64,000 bases of DNA from Arsenicibacter rosenii. Lineage in GTDB: Bacteria > Bacteroidota > Bacteroidia > Cytophagales > Spirosomataceae. The position numbers and the translations under genes were made by a program. Every line of letters starts with the position of its first letter. Positions within the stretch are counted from its first letter, which is position 1. The stretch lies in contig NZ_MORL01000023.1 of the NCBI RefSeq assembly GCF_001870735.1, positions 16,825 to 80,824 of the forward strand, written 5' to 3'. The notes below the pieces were generated by a model, which saw nothing but the letters and a program-made list of their open reading frames with translations, had not been told where the DNA came from and did no database searches. Of this stretch, positions 51,703 to 61,632 are shown in pieces.

Positions 51703-51718
51703 AGTATGCATGCATACT
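51703..51718. promoter_or_regulatory. 16-base perfect palindrome upstream of the thiolase
   Basis: AGTATGCATGCATACT is a perfect palindrome 140 bases before the thiolase ATG. This size and symmetry are typical of TetR-family operators; the regulator is not in the window. Confidence 0.5.
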
Positions 51719-51857
51719 GTTTTATTTTTTTTATGTAATTTTCCCGACAGAAAATTGGTTTTATCAGCAGAAGCGATGCAAATCGCCCGGCCGATAGACT
51801 TAAAGACCATTGTGTCGGATTACACGAATCAAAAAAAGGATAAACCCGGTTGAAAAT

Positions 51858-53033
51858 ATGGATGCATACGTAGTAGCCGGATACCGTACGGCGGTGGGTA
51901 AAGCCCCGCGTGGTGGTCTCCGCTTTACCCGCCCCGACGATATGGCGGCAGAAGTTATTAAGCACTTACTGGCTCAGGTCCCTCAACTTGATCCGGCGCG
52001 TGTTGAAGACCTGATTGTAGGCAACGCTGTTCCGGAAGCCGAGCAAGGTATGCAGATCGCCCGTTACATTGCGCTGCTTTCTTTGCCAAAGAGTGTTCCG
52101 GGCATGACCATAAACCGCTATTGCGGCTCTGGTCTGGAAGCCATTGCCATTGCATCGGCCAAAATCCACGCCGGGCTGGCTGACTGTATTATCGCCGGTG
52201 GTACAGAATCAATGTCGCTGGTACCGGTAATGGGCTGGAAAACGGCCCTGAACTATGAAATAGCCAAACAACACCCTGACTATTATATCGGCATGGGTCT
52301 GACAGCTGAGCAGGTTGCGGAACAGTTCAAGATCACCCGCGACGAGCAGGATCAGTTTGCCTTTGAGTCACACCAGAAAGCGCTGGCGGCTCAGGCTGCG
52401 GGTAAATTCAGCGGTGAAATCGTACCGATCTCTGTTAAAGAAACTTATTTCGACGCAGCCAGCGGCAAAAAGAAAACCCGCGAGTGGACCGTTAGTCAGG
52501 ATGAAGGCCCACGGGCCGACACGAACGTCGACGCACTTGGCCGCCTGAAGCCGGTGTTTGCTGCGGGTGGTTCGGTAACAGCCGGTAATTCGTCGCAGAC
52601 ATCAGACGGCGCCGCTTTTGTGATCGTCATGTCGGAGCGGCTGGTGAACGAGCTGAATCTCAAGCCAATCGGCCGGATGATGTCCTATGCTACTGCCGGT
52701 GTTGAACCCCGTATCATGGGTATTGGCCCTGTAGCGGCTATTCCGATCGCGCTGCAAAAAGCAGGTCTGTCAAAAGACGATATCGACCAGATCGAACTGA
52801 ACGAAGCTTTTGCGGCCCAGTCGCTGGCGGTTGTGAAAGAACTTGATCTGGATCGCAGTAAAATAAACCCGAACGGCGGTGCCATTGCCCTCGGTCACGC
52901 ACTTGGCTCTACGGGTGCGCGTTTATCGGTTCAGCTCCTGAATGAGATGGGCCGCGAAAACCAGAAATACGGTATGGTTTCTGCCTGTGTGGGCGGCGGC
53001 CAGGGAGTTGCCGGTATTTTTGAGCGCCTATAG
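51858..53033 (+). CDS. Acetyl-CoA acyltransferase (thiolase, FadA-like)
   Basis: A 391-residue thiolase from ATG 51858 ([20 protein letters not shown]). The nucleophile Cys lies in [18 protein letters not shown] near residue 91; [12 protein letters not shown] gives the His and [13 protein letters not shown] the second Cys, completing the thiolase active site. The sequence is closer to 3-ketoacyl-CoA thiolases of beta-oxidation than to biosynthetic acetoacetyl thiolases. In-frame codons upstream (to 51810) lack family similarity. No FadB partner is adjacent. A terminator follows. Confidence 0.94.
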   Translation: MDAYVVAGYRTAVGKAPRGGLRFTRPDDMAAEVIKHLLAQVPQLDPARVEDLIVGNAVPEAEQGMQIARYIALLSLPKSVPGMTINRYCGSGLEAIAIASAKIHAGLADCIIAGGTESMSLVPVMGWKTALNYEIAKQHPDYYIGMGLTAEQVAEQFKITRDEQDQFAFESHQKALAAQAAGKFSGEIVPISVKETYFDAASGKKKTREWTVSQDEGPRADTNVDALGRLKPVFAAGGSVTAGNSSQTSDGAAFVIVMSERLVNELNLKPIGRMMSYATAGVEPRIMGIGPVAAIPIALQKAGLSKDDIDQIELNEAFAAQSLAVVKELDLDRSKINPNGGAIALGHALGSTGARLSVQLLNEMGRENQKYGMVSACVGGGQGVAGIFERL

Positions 53034-53053
53034 TCTGCTTCTTTCATGAATCA

Positions 53054-53080
53054 ACGCCGGATAGACCAAGTGTCTATCCG
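53054..53080 (+). terminator. Thiolase terminator
   Basis: GCCGGATAGAC (53054-53064) and GTCTATCCGGC (53070-53080) pair perfectly, followed by ATTTTTTAT. Confidence 0.93.
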
Positions 53081-53173
53081 GCATTTTTTATATTAATTCC
53101 GGCCATTTTTCAGGATTAGGTTAGAACTCTGGTCTCTACTCCTTATAGAGATACCTTGACCTCATCCTTACTT

Positions 53174-54811
53174 ATGAACCACCTTTCGATTGCCGATTAC
53201 GCAGTATTCCTGCTTTATTTCATCATCGTTTCGGGCTATGGCTACTGGATTTACCGCCGGAAAAAAACTGCCAGTACCGACACCAAAGACTTTTTTCTTG
53301 CCGAGGGTTCGTTAACGTGGTGGGCCATCGGAGCATCCCTGATTGCATCCAACATTTCAGCCGAGCATTTCATCGGCATGGCGGGTTCGGGCTTTGCCAT
53401 GGGTTTGGCCATTTCTTCTTACGAATGGATTGCGGCGGCTGTGCTGATTATAGTCGCCGTCTTTTTCATCCCGATTTACCTGCGCAACCACATCTATACC
53501 ATGCCCCAGTTTCTGGCGCAGCGATACAATGATACCGTTAGTACCATCTTGGCGATCTTCTGGCTTATTGTCTATGTGCTGGTTAACCTGACCTCCATTC
53601 TTTACCTGGGTGCCATCGCCATCGAATCGCTGGCCGGTATTTCTTTTACGGCCTGTACTATCGGATTGGCGGCGTTTGCCATTTTCATTACCCTGGGCGG
53701 AATGAAGGTTATCGGATATACCGACGTAGTACAGGTTGTGGTACTGATCATTGGTGGTCTTGTGGTTACCTATCTGGCGCTTAATCTGGTTTCCGACAAA
53801 ATTGGCGGGGAAGGCGCAATCAATGGTCTTTTCTCGCTGCGGAAGCAAGCCGACAGTCATTTTCACATGTTCTTTCCCGAAGGACATCCGTATTACACCG
53901 TATTACCGGGCATGGCCCTGGTAACGGGTGGCATGTGGGTCAACAACTTATCTTACTGGGGTTGTAATCAATACATTGTGCAGCGGGCGCTGGGTGCCGA
54001 CTTAAAGACAGCCCGCTCCGGTATTCTGTTTGCAGCATTCCTGAAACTGATGATTCCGCTCATCGTTGTCATTCCGGGCATTGCTGCTTTTGTGCTGTAT
54101 CAAAGCGGTACCTTCCAGCAGGAAATGACCGGTCCGAACGGTGCTGTCCGGCCTGATAACGCTTATCCGGTGCTGATGAACCTGCTCCCAAACGGCATGA
54201 AAGGCCTTGCCTTTGCCGCCTTAACAGCGGCTGTCGTTGCCTCGCTGGCAGGCAAATGCAACAGTATCTCGACCATTTTCACGCTCGACATTTACAAAAA
54301 ATTCTTCGACAAAAATGCGTCAGAAGAAAAGCTGGTGCGGGTTGGCCGCTGGGCAGTTATTGTTGCCTTCATCATTGCCATTCTGATTGCCCCTACCTTG
54401 CGGTCTTTCGATCAGGTCTATCAGTATATTCAGGAATACACTAACTTTCTGACACCAGGCGTTTTTGCCATTTTTCTGCTTGGGTTCTTCTGGAAACGCG
54501 CCACCACGTCAGCTGCTCTGACCGTTGCGATTGTGACCATTCCGTTGTCAACACTGCTGAAATTCTGGCCGGAATTCATGCAGCTTTTTGACGTGCAGAC
54601 AAACGAAATTCCTTTCCTTCACCGGACCATGTGGGTGTTCACCATCGACGTTGCTATCATGGTGATTGTCTCATTCCTCGACCCGATTGGCCGGAAAATG
54701 GCAAAAGGCTTCGATATTGATCAAAAAATGTTCCGTGTTACCCCGTCGTTTATTGCCGGTTCTGTGGCTATACTGAGCATTCTTGCTGTCTTGTACACCG
54801 TCTTCTGGTAA
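53174..54811 (+). CDS. Sodium/sugar cotransporter (SSS family, vSGLT-like)
   Basis: A 545-residue membrane protein from ATG 53174, with about 14 hydrophobic helices. DFFLAEGSLTWWAIGASLIASNISAEHFIGMAGSGFA is the SSS TM1 region with the sodium-site residues, and GGMWVNNLSYWGCNQYIVQRALGA is the SGLT signature region. It probably imports a sugar or cyclitol with Na+. An upstream in-frame TTG at 53156 is possible but less likely. No sugar-catabolic gene is adjacent, so the substrate is open. Confidence 0.92.
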   Translation: MNHLSIADYAVFLLYFIIVSGYGYWIYRRKKTASTDTKDFFLAEGSLTWWAIGASLIASNISAEHFIGMAGSGFAMGLAISSYEWIAAAVLIIVAVFFIPIYLRNHIYTMPQFLAQRYNDTVSTILAIFWLIVYVLVNLTSILYLGAIAIESLAGISFTACTIGLAAFAIFITLGGMKVIGYTDVVQVVVLIIGGLVVTYLALNLVSDKIGGEGAINGLFSLRKQADSHFHMFFPEGHPYYTVLPGMALVTGGMWVNNLSYWGCNQYIVQRALGADLKTARSGILFAAFLKLMIPLIVVIPGIAAFVLYQSGTFQQEMTGPNGAVRPDNAYPVLMNLLPNGMKGLAFAALTAAVVASLAGKCNSISTIFTLDIYKKFFDKNASEEKLVRVGRWAVIVAFIIAILIAPTLRSFDQVYQYIQEYTNFLTPGVFAIFLLGFFWKRATTSAALTVAIVTIPLSTLLKFWPEFMQLFDVQTNEIPFLHRTMWVFTIDVAIMVIVSFLDPIGRKMAKGFDIDQKMFRVTPSFIAGSVAILSILAVLYTVFW

Positions 54812-54863
54812 TTTAATGGGCTTTTTTCGGACCGGGCTTGATCACCTCAACCGCTTCAGCACA

Positions 54864-54892
54864 CTTAGCCGTCAGCCCGACTGACGGCTAAG
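54864..54892 (+). terminator. Hairpin downstream of the SSS gene
   Basis: CTTAGCCGTCAG (54864-54875) and CTGACGGCTAAG (54881-54892) pair perfectly over 12 bases. No strong T-run follows. The remaining 54812-55058 gap shows no gene. Confidence 0.6.
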
Positions 54893-55058
54893 ACAAACCC
54901 GGTTACCCTAAGCGTTGAAGCAGGCAGGAAGGTGGTATTCGAAAAAGCATTGGTGTTGCAAAAGCACGTATTCTGTATATTGGGGATATCATGGCATCAG
55001 CCTGCAAGGTCACAAGCTGCCGGTTTATCGTATTTATCCCTGACTCTAACGCTCAACC

Positions 55059-55748
55059 ATGAATGGCAATGATACCAAACGGCTTTCCAGACTTACCGCG
55101 ATTTTAACGCAGTTACAGACAAAACGAATCCTGACAGCGACTGAGCTGGCACAGAAGTTTTCGGTTAGCATCCGGACTATTTATCGCGACATCCGGGCAC
55201 TGGAACAGGCCGGTGTTCCGGTTGTGACCGAAGAAGGAAAAGGCTATTCACTCATGGAAGATTACCGTATTCCTCCGGTTATGTTCACCGAAAGTCAGGC
55301 AAATGCCTTGATTCTGGCCGAACAGCTGGTGCTCAAAAATAAAGATGCTTCGTTTATCAGTGATTATCTGGAAGCAATCGATAAAATCAAGGCTGTTTTA
55401 AAACAAAGTGTCAGACACAAAGCCAACCTGCTTACCGACCGTACCCGCTTCGATCAAAACATTCACCGCGAACGCACCAGTAACAACGTATCTGCCCTGC
55501 AATTCGCCCTGACTAATTTCCGGCTGACGAAAATAGAATACGTCAATGAAGCACAACAATCGTCTGTACGCCTTATTGAACCCTTCGCCTTGCTGAGTAC
55601 AGACAACTGGTTATTAGTAGCGTGGTGTCGCTCGCGGAATCAGTTCCGGTATTTCAGATTGGACAGAATTAAGCACCTTGACGTTCTCAATCAGTCATTT
55701 ACGCCACACAATATGACCTTGCAGGATTTTTTTGATAAATACCATTAA
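55059..55748 (+). CDS. HTH-WYL transcriptional regulator (YafY-like)
   Basis: A 229-residue regulator. The N-terminal winged helix (LTATELAQKFSVSIRTIYRDIRALEQAGVPVVTEEGKGYSL) is of the DeoR/HTH_11 type; the C-terminal WYL domain appears as SSVRLIEPFALLSTDNWLLVAWCRSRNQFRYFRLDRI. WYL domains bind nucleic-acid or nucleotide ligands. It is followed by DUF1761 and YdeI-like genes, a common genomic partnership for small stress-type proteins. Confidence 0.9.
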   Translation: MNGNDTKRLSRLTAILTQLQTKRILTATELAQKFSVSIRTIYRDIRALEQAGVPVVTEEGKGYSLMEDYRIPPVMFTESQANALILAEQLVLKNKDASFISDYLEAIDKIKAVLKQSVRHKANLLTDRTRFDQNIHRERTSNNVSALQFALTNFRLTKIEYVNEAQQSSVRLIEPFALLSTDNWLLVAWCRSRNQFRYFRLDRIKHLDVLNQSFTPHNMTLQDFFDKYH

Positions 55749-55790
55749 CCGCTGACATACCCCTGACATAAGGCTGTCAGCCGGCGGATT

Positions 55791-55798
55791 TAGCTTTG
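55791..55798 (+). promoter_or_regulatory. Candidate -7 element of the DUF1761-YdeI pair
   Basis: TAGCTTTG matches TAnnTTTG, 26 bases before the DUF1761 ATG. No clear -33. Confidence 0.4.
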
Positions 55799-55823
55799 TA
55801 TCATCAACTTAAACATCTGTTTT

Positions 55824-56240
55824 ATGATCAGCCAATTCGCGAACTTAAACTGGATCAGTATCCTGATTGCCTTCTTTGCTTACTTTATTCTTGGTGCCTT
55901 ATGGTTTACTTTGTTTTTCACCAGACAGTATAAAATATCACTTGGACGGGCTGGCGAAACCTTACAAAATAATAAACCAATCTTTATTGTCGGACCCGCC
56001 CTTTGTTCTTTAGTTATTACAATTGCCAGTGCCGTTTTAATAAACGCCCTGCATCTTCAATCCTTTAGCGAAGCTTTTTCCTTTGCCCTCCTTGTTGGAT
56101 TCGGCTATCTGGTTGCCAATACAGTTAACATTGCGATCAACCCGAATATTCCGCAACCGATCTATTATGGTGTTATAAGTGGCACATATCACCTGATTGG
56201 CATTCTGATTGTCAGTACAATACTCGTTGCTATGAAATAA
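55824..56240 (+). CDS. DUF1761 membrane protein
   Basis: A 138-residue protein with four hydrophobic helices (ISILIAFFAYFILGALWFTLFF, GPALCSLVITIASAVLINAL, FSFALLVGFGYLVANTVNIA, YGVISGTYHLIGILIVSTIL). The LGALWFTLFF and GFGYLVANTVN segments fit DUF1761. Function unknown. Its TAA is immediately followed by the ATG of the YdeI-like gene (zero gap), so the two are coupled. Confidence 0.83.
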   Translation: MISQFANLNWISILIAFFAYFILGALWFTLFFTRQYKISLGRAGETLQNNKPIFIVGPALCSLVITIASAVLINALHLQSFSEAFSFALLVGFGYLVANTVNIAINPNIPQPIYYGVISGTYHLIGILIVSTILVAMK

Positions 56241-56822
56241 ATGCAAACTACAGAAACCAATACCTTTGGCCCTGCCAGCCGCCAGGAATGGCGGCAGTGG
56301 CTGGCCGAAAACCACCAGACCAAACAATCTGTCTGGCTTATTTTCAACAAAAAGCAAGTTGATAAATCAAGGCTTTCATGGAGTGAGTCTGTTGACGAAG
56401 CGCTTTGTTTTGGCTGGATCGATAGTAAGGCAAAAACCATCGATGAAAATCAGTACATGCAGTTTTTCAGTAAACGAAAGCCCAAAAGTGTCTGGTCAAA
56501 AATTAACAAGGAAAAAATTCAGCGGCTGATCAGCGAAGGGCTTATGATGCCCGCTGGCTATGCTAGTATCCTGATTGCCAAACAAAACGGGTCCTGGTCG
56601 CTGTTCGATGATGTGGAGGAACTGATCATTCCGGACGATTTGACCCGTGCGTTTGCCAATCATGAGCAAGCCCGGACATATTTTCTCGGCCTGAGCAAAT
56701 CGATCCGGAAAGCAATCCTGCAATGGCTGGTACTCGCCCGCCAACCCGAAACCCGCCAACGACGTATTACCGAAATCGTAACCCTCGCCGGTCAGCAGCA
56801 GAAGCCGAAACAGTTCAGGTAA
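56241..56822 (+). CDS. YdeI/OmpD-associated family protein
   Basis: A 193-residue cytosolic protein. EWRQWLAENHQTKQSVWLIF, VDEALCFGWIDSKAKTID and FSKRKPKSVWSKINK form the YdeI family signature (COG4430), also called bacteriocin-protection or OmpD-associated. The C-terminus has the DUF1905-like helical extension (LSKSIRKAILQWLVLARQPETRQRRI). Biochemical role unclear. It converges on the end of the trp operon, with a terminator between. Confidence 0.88.
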   Translation: MQTTETNTFGPASRQEWRQWLAENHQTKQSVWLIFNKKQVDKSRLSWSESVDEALCFGWIDSKAKTIDENQYMQFFSKRKPKSVWSKINKEKIQRLISEGLMMPAGYASILIAKQNGSWSLFDDVEELIIPDDLTRAFANHEQARTYFLGLSKSIRKAILQWLVLARQPETRQRRITEIVTLAGQQQKPKQFR

Positions 56823-56832
56823 TATAAAAAGA

Positions 56833-56859
56833 GCCCTGATCAGCAGAAACTGTCAGGGC
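56833..56859 (-). terminator. Terminator of the trp operon
   Basis: GCCCTGA (56833-56839) pairs with TCAGGGC (56853-56859); on the minus strand it is followed by TCTTTTTATATT. It lies 25 bases after the trpA stop. Confidence 0.82.
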
Positions 56860-56884
56860 CTGATCTACATGTCTGTTATCTATT

Positions 56885-57673
56885 TCAGCGGATCGCAGAC
56901 ACAAATTCCTGAATACGCTCTTCCGTTGCCGGACCATTTTGCAGGTGGCGGATAAACGCACTGCCGATAATTGCGCCATTGGCATATTGGCAGGCCATCT
57001 GATAGGTCTCGCTGTCTTTGATCCCAAAGCCAATCAACCGCGGGTTACGCAGGTTCATTGCCTGAATGCGGTTAAAATAAGCCAGCATTTCGTCGCTTAC
57101 GCCACTTTGCGAGCCTGTAATACTGGCTGATGATACCATGTAAATAAACCCTTCGGTCTGTTCGTCAATCAGCCGGATACGCGCTTCCGTTGTCTGTGGT
57201 GTAATCAGAAAGATGTTCAGCAAGCCGTATTCGCGGAAAATGGGTTCGTATTCATCCAGATAAAGATCCAGCGGCAGATCGGGCAGAATAACGCCATCAA
57301 CCCCGACTTCCTTACACTTCCGGCAAAAAGCTTCGACCCCGAACTGCAGCACCGGATTGATATAGCCCATCAGCAAGATCGGTACGGTCACCTCGTCCCG
57401 GCAACCGGCCAACTGCTCGAATAACAAACGCAACGACATACCATCTTCCAGCGCCTTCATATTACTTTGCTGGATGGTTTCGCCGTCTGCCACAGGGTCC
57501 GAATAAGGCATACCAATCTCAACAAGATCGACACCCGCTTTTTCCAGTGACCGCAGAATAGATGCGGTAGCACCAATCTCCGGAAATCCTGCTGTGAAGT
57601 AGACATTTAATAACCCCTGACTTTTTCGGGCAAAGAGGTCATTTATACGGTTTTGGGTTATTGTTTGTATCAT
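56885..57673 (-). CDS. trpA: Tryptophan synthase alpha subunit
   Basis: Releases indole from indole-3-glycerol phosphate inside the TrpAB complex. LLNVYFTAGFPEIGAT, then DLVEIGMPYSDPVADGETIQQSN, holds the catalytic Glu and Asp; GFIYMVSSASITGSQSG is the phosphate-loop region and GFGIKDSETY the last block. 262 residues from ATG 57673; an ATG at 57694 would add 7 residues. Last gene of the trp operon, about 40-60 bases after trpB. Confidence 0.96.
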   Translation of the reverse strand: MIQTITQNRINDLFARKSQGLLNVYFTAGFPEIGATASILRSLEKAGVDLVEIGMPYSDPVADGETIQQSNMKALEDGMSLRLLFEQLAGCRDEVTVPILLMGYINPVLQFGVEAFCRKCKEVGVDGVILPDLPLDLYLDEYEPIFREYGLLNIFLITPQTTEARIRLIDEQTEGFIYMVSSASITGSQSGVSDEMLAYFNRIQAMNLRNPRLIGFGIKDSETYQMACQYANGAIIGSAFIRHLQNGPATEERIQEFVSAIR

Positions 57674-57734
57674 TTGAAACGTCGGGTTATCCATTCCCCC
57701 GTTTTTAAGTCATCAACTAAACGCATTGGCCTGC

Positions 57735-58937
57735 TTACAGGTATTTTGAATAGGTGGCCAGATCTTTATCACCACGGCCGGATAAACATACCACAACGAC
57801 GTCTTTATCTGTCAGTGGCAATTCTTTGAGCGCGGCCAGGGCATGGGCCGATTCCAGCGCCGGAATAATACCCTCCAGACGCGTTAGCTCAAAAGCGGAT
57901 TTGACCGCGTCTTCGTCCGTAATGCTCTTGAAAATTCCTCGTCCCGAATCATACAAATGAGCGTGTAACGGACCAATGCCCGGATAATCAAGGCCCGCCG
58001 AAATCGAATAAGGCTCTGTAACCTGACCATCTTCGGTTTGCATCAGAATAGTCCGGCTACCATGCAGCACCCCGGGCTTGCCCAGTGCCGTGGTTGCCGC
58101 CGAATGCCCCGAGGAAATACCCATACCAGCCGCTTCGGCCGCTACCAGTTTTACCGACGGCTCATCAAGATAGTGGAAGAAAGCACCGGCTGCATTGCTG
58201 CCTCCGCCCACACAAGCCACGACATAATCAGGGTTTTCACTGCCCGTTTTGGCGAACAGCTGCTTTTTCACTTCTTCTGAGATAACTGACTGAAAACGGG
58301 CAACCATATCCGGATACGGGTGTGGCCCCACGACCGAACCAATGATATAATGCGTATCAACCGGATTGTTGATCCAGTGGCGCATGGCTTCGTTGGTGGC
58401 ATCTTTCAGCGTCTGGCTACCCGATGTAGCGGCTACAACCGTTGCACCCAGCATTTTCATCCGGTCGACGTTGGGCTTCTGGCGTTCAATGTCGATAGCA
58501 CCCATGTATACCACACATTCCAGGCCCATCAGGGCGCAAACGGTCGCTGTTGCCACGCCGTGCTGACCGGCCCCGGTTTCGGCAACAATCCGTTTTTTAC
58601 CAAGTCGTTTGGCAATCAGGATCTGGCCAACAGTGTTATTTACCTTATGTGCACCCGTATGGCACAGGTCTTCACGTTTCAGATAAATAGTTGCATTCAG
58701 TTGTTCAGAAAGGCGGGATGCCAGAAACAACGGCGTTGGCCGGCCTACATAATCTGTCAGCAAATCCCGGTATTCCTGCTGGAAAGCCGGGTCGTTAATA
58801 ATGGTAAGGTAATTCCGGCGAAGCTCTTCCACGTTAGGATAAAGCATTTCGGGGATAAACGCCCCGCCGAATCGTCCATAAAAACCTTTATCGTTTACTC
58901 CAAAGGGAGAGAGTGTCTGATCAAGAGCAACTTGCAT
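57735..58937 (-). CDS. trpB: Tryptophan synthase beta subunit
   Basis: PLP enzyme condensing indole and serine. [16 protein letters not shown] contains the PLP Lys; [12 protein letters not shown] near the start and [18 protein letters not shown] for phosphate binding are the standard blocks. 400 residues from ATG 58937 ([19 protein letters not shown]); in-frame codons up to 58985 carry no family similarity. A 177-base gap separates it from trpF, in which I see no gene. Confidence 0.96.
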   Translation of the reverse strand: MQVALDQTLSPFGVNDKGFYGRFGGAFIPEMLYPNVEELRRNYLTIINDPAFQQEYRDLLTDYVGRPTPLFLASRLSEQLNATIYLKREDLCHTGAHKVNNTVGQILIAKRLGKKRIVAETGAGQHGVATATVCALMGLECVVYMGAIDIERQKPNVDRMKMLGATVVAATSGSQTLKDATNEAMRHWINNPVDTHYIIGSVVGPHPYPDMVARFQSVISEEVKKQLFAKTGSENPDYVVACVGGGSNAAGAFFHYLDEPSVKLVAAEAAGMGISSGHSAATTALGKPGVLHGSRTILMQTEDGQVTEPYSISAGLDYPGIGPLHAHLYDSGRGIFKSITDEDAVKSAFELTRLEGIIPALESAHALAALKELPLTDKDVVVVCLSGRGDKDLATYSKYL

Positions 58938-59114
58938 GAGTAAGATAAAATTGATTACTCGCAGCTCAGTCTTTTTATGAGGCAAGACCAGGCTGCTTTT
59001 CGGTGATAATTTGTTGTACTCGATGAATTTTGGCTTACGTATGCGCGCAAAAAGCCTTGCTTCGGGCTAAAACCCGAATTCAAACCATAAACGCATCAGG
59101 GGGAGCAGCGTTTA

Positions 59115-59753
59115 CTATACTTCTTCTTCAACCGGTTTTAACCGGGTCAGGATTTCTTTTAACTGATCCGGATTCTTCAGACCAGGCTCAATTTCAATCT
59201 TGCTGTTTACATCAACACCGTACAGTTTCATGCCACGCAGATTGTCGATTTCGTCCAGATTATCAACACCAATACCACCGCTCAGGAAGAATGGTTTTTC
59301 ATTATCATACCGGCTTAACACCCGCCAGTCAAATGCAAACCCATTACCTCCGGGGTTCTGTCCTTTGGCATCAAACAGGAAAAAATCACAATGTGGTTTG
59401 TAGTTGTTCAGCATAGAAAAATTAAACGACGCATCAACAGCAAATGCCTTAATAACACTGACCCCACGCATACGCAGACTTTTGCAATAGTCAGGCGTTT
59501 CGTTGCCGTGCAGCTGAGCGTAGTCAAGCTCATACTTTTTAACGGTACGCAGGATAAAATCAATGCTGGCATTCACAAATACACCAACCTTCTGAATTTT
59601 GCGGGGCAGGCTTTTTACGAGCTCTGCGTCAAAATCTTCGCCAACGTAACGGGGTGATTTATCATAGAAAATAAACCCCATAAAATCTGGATTTAATGCT
59701 GCTATTTGCTCCATGTTAGCAGCATCGCGCATACCGCATACTTTTACTTTCAT
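59115..59753 (-). CDS. trpF: Phosphoribosylanthranilate isomerase
   Basis: A 212-residue TIM-barrel isomerase. MKVKVCGMRDAANMEQIAAL holds the catalytic Cys, DYAQLHGNETPDYC the QLHG block, FLLDAKGQ-type residues appear as FFLFDAKGQNPGGNGFAFDW with the catalytic Asp, and FFLSGGIGVDNLDEI binds phosphate. It lies 18 bases after trpC; the start ATG at 59753 is directly at the family N-terminus. Confidence 0.96.
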   Translation of the reverse strand: MKVKVCGMRDAANMEQIAALNPDFMGFIFYDKSPRYVGEDFDAELVKSLPRKIQKVGVFVNASIDFILRTVKKYELDYAQLHGNETPDYCKSLRMRGVSVIKAFAVDASFNFSMLNNYKPHCDFFLFDAKGQNPGGNGFAFDWRVLSRYDNEKPFFLSGGIGVDNLDEIDNLRGMKLYGVDVNSKIEIEPGLKNPDQLKEILTRLKPVEEEV

Positions 59754-59771
59754 CGTGCAGGATGTATTGTT

Positions 59772-60590
59772 TTAAGATGACGTTTGCATCAACGAATCAG
59801 CCACGAGCGCAGCTAATGCTTCGGCCGGTGCTGACGTTTTCATAAATGCTTCTCCAATCAGGAAGCCTTCAAATCCGGCATCGCGCAGTACCTGAATGGT
59901 AGTTGCACTTGACAAGCCGCTTTCGGCAACCTTCACAAACGCTGAAGGAATACGGTCGGCCAGCCGTAACGAAGTTTCCACAGAGGTAACAAATGTTTTC
60001 AGGCTTCGGTTATTGACACCGATCAGGTCAACGATCTGAGGCAGCTCCTCAATAGCCAGGCATTGGTCGAGCTCTTCTTCGTCGTGTACTTCAAGGAGTA
60101 CTTCCAGCCCGAGGCGTTTGGCTTCCATTCCTAACACTTTCACCTGGTCAGGTGTCAGGCATGCCGCGATCAACAGCACCAGGTCAGCGCCCCATGCTTT
60201 GGCCTCCAGCAACTGATAGGGATCAACAATAAAATCCTTACGCAGCACCGGCGTTGTTGGGTTTGCCGCTCTGGCCTTGATCAGGTCATCGGGCTTACCA
60301 CCGAAAAATGGCTCATCCGTAAGTACGGACAGGCAGGCGGCACCGGCTTTTACATACCCTTGTGTCGTTGCGATTACGTCAACCGAGTCGTTAATCACGC
60401 CTTTAGAAGGTGATTTACGCTTAAATTCGGCAATGATACCGGTAGAACCTGCGGCCTGGATAGCGGCCCGGGCAGAGTTGACTGTGCGCTGTATGGTAGG
60501 CAGTTTTTCCAGAGATTGTGCAGGAATAGTTGCTTTCCGCTGGGCAACTTCTGTTAATTTTTTCTCAACAATGCGATCTAGAATTGTCAT
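59772..60590 (-). CDS. trpC: Indole-3-glycerol phosphate synthase
   Basis: A 272-residue TIM-barrel enzyme. IIAEFKRKSPSKGVIND is the N-terminal signature with the catalytic Lys; VLRKDFIVDPYQLLEAKAWG carries the second Lys; DLIGVNNRSLKTF and VAESGLSS complete the site. Stand-alone, not fused to trpF. Between trpD (32-base gap) and trpF. Confidence 0.97.
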   Translation of the reverse strand: MTILDRIVEKKLTEVAQRKATIPAQSLEKLPTIQRTVNSARAAIQAAGSTGIIAEFKRKSPSKGVINDSVDVIATTQGYVKAGAACLSVLTDEPFFGGKPDDLIKARAANPTTPVLRKDFIVDPYQLLEAKAWGADLVLLIAACLTPDQVKVLGMEAKRLGLEVLLEVHDEEELDQCLAIEELPQIVDLIGVNNRSLKTFVTSVETSLRLADRIPSAFVKVAESGLSSATTIQVLRDAGFEGFLIGEAFMKTSAPAEALAALVADSLMQTSS

Positions 60591-60622
60591 GCGAGTCAGG
60601 TTATTCAGCTACGGATCAGATT

Positions 60623-61612
60623 TTACTTCGCAATAAGCGTCTTGAAACTTTGCAACGCCCGCTTACTTTCTAATGATTCACGCGCCATGGCGATGGCTTC
60701 CTCCTGCGTCTGTGCCTTCCCGGCGGCAAACAAAGCCATGCCTGCATTAGCAATAACAGCTTCCTTCTGAGCAAACTCAGCCTCATCATTCAACACATTC
60801 ATGAATATTCGGGCTGACTCCTCTACTGTCTTTCCTCCTGCCAACGCCTCTGGTGTATGTGTGTGTAAACCCAGTTGTTCGGGACTTAGCAACAACTCTG
60901 TATGATTAGTTATGGCTTTAAATACCCCCGTTAATGATACCTCATCATAACCATCTAATGAGTGTAATATCATAAACTGTTTATGGGTTTGCTGATAAAG
61001 ATACGCATATAATCTCGCCAATTCAAGATTAAATACACCCACTAACTGTTTTTTAGGACTTGCCGGATTTACAATCGGGCCTAGTACATTAAAGAATGTC
61101 TTTACGCCTAATTCCCGTCGGATAGGCGCTACGTTTTTCATGGCCGGATGGAATAACGGCGCATGCAGAAAGCAAATACCTGCCGTTTCCATTTTCCGCT
61201 GTAGCTCACCTTCGTCATTGGTGAAGGTATAACCAAGTTTTTCCATAACCGTTGAGGATCCACACAGCGACGAAACGCCGTGGTTACCATGCTTGGCTAC
61301 CCGCTGACCAGCTCCCGCCACGACAAAAGATGACAGTGTAGAAATGTTAAACGTATCTTTTCCGTCGCCACCTGTTCCACAAAGATCCATTGGGTCATAC
61401 GCCGATAAATCAACGGCCAGACAGAGTTCAAGCATTGCATCACGGAAACCTTCCAACTCTTCAACACGGATGCTGCGCATCATGTAAACAGTAAGAAAAG
61501 ACGCAATCTGAGACGTATTATATACCCCCTGGCTAATATTGATCAGCACCTGCTTTGCCTGCTCTTTCGATAACGTCTTATACTCAAAAAGATGATTTAA
61601 TATCGCTTTCAT
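60623..61612 (-). CDS. trpD: Anthranilate phosphoribosyltransferase
   Basis: A 329-residue type III-fold transferase. DLCGTGGDGKDTFNISTLSS is the PRPP-binding signature, KHGNHGVSSLCGSSTVMEKLG the second glycine-rich block, and FLHAPLFHPAMKNVAPIRRELGVKTFFN the anthranilate site. Stand-alone, not fused to trpG. Gap to trpG is 20 bases. Confidence 0.97.
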   Translation of the reverse strand: MKAILNHLFEYKTLSKEQAKQVLINISQGVYNTSQIASFLTVYMMRSIRVEELEGFRDAMLELCLAVDLSAYDPMDLCGTGGDGKDTFNISTLSSFVVAGAGQRVAKHGNHGVSSLCGSSTVMEKLGYTFTNDEGELQRKMETAGICFLHAPLFHPAMKNVAPIRRELGVKTFFNVLGPIVNPASPKKQLVGVFNLELARLYAYLYQQTHKQFMILHSLDGYDEVSLTGVFKAITNHTELLLSPEQLGLHTHTPEALAGGKTVEESARIFMNVLNDEAEFAQKEAVIANAGMALFAAGKAQTQEEAIAMARESLESKRALQSFKTLIAK

Positions 61613-61632
61613 TTGACAGTCCTTTCCGGATA

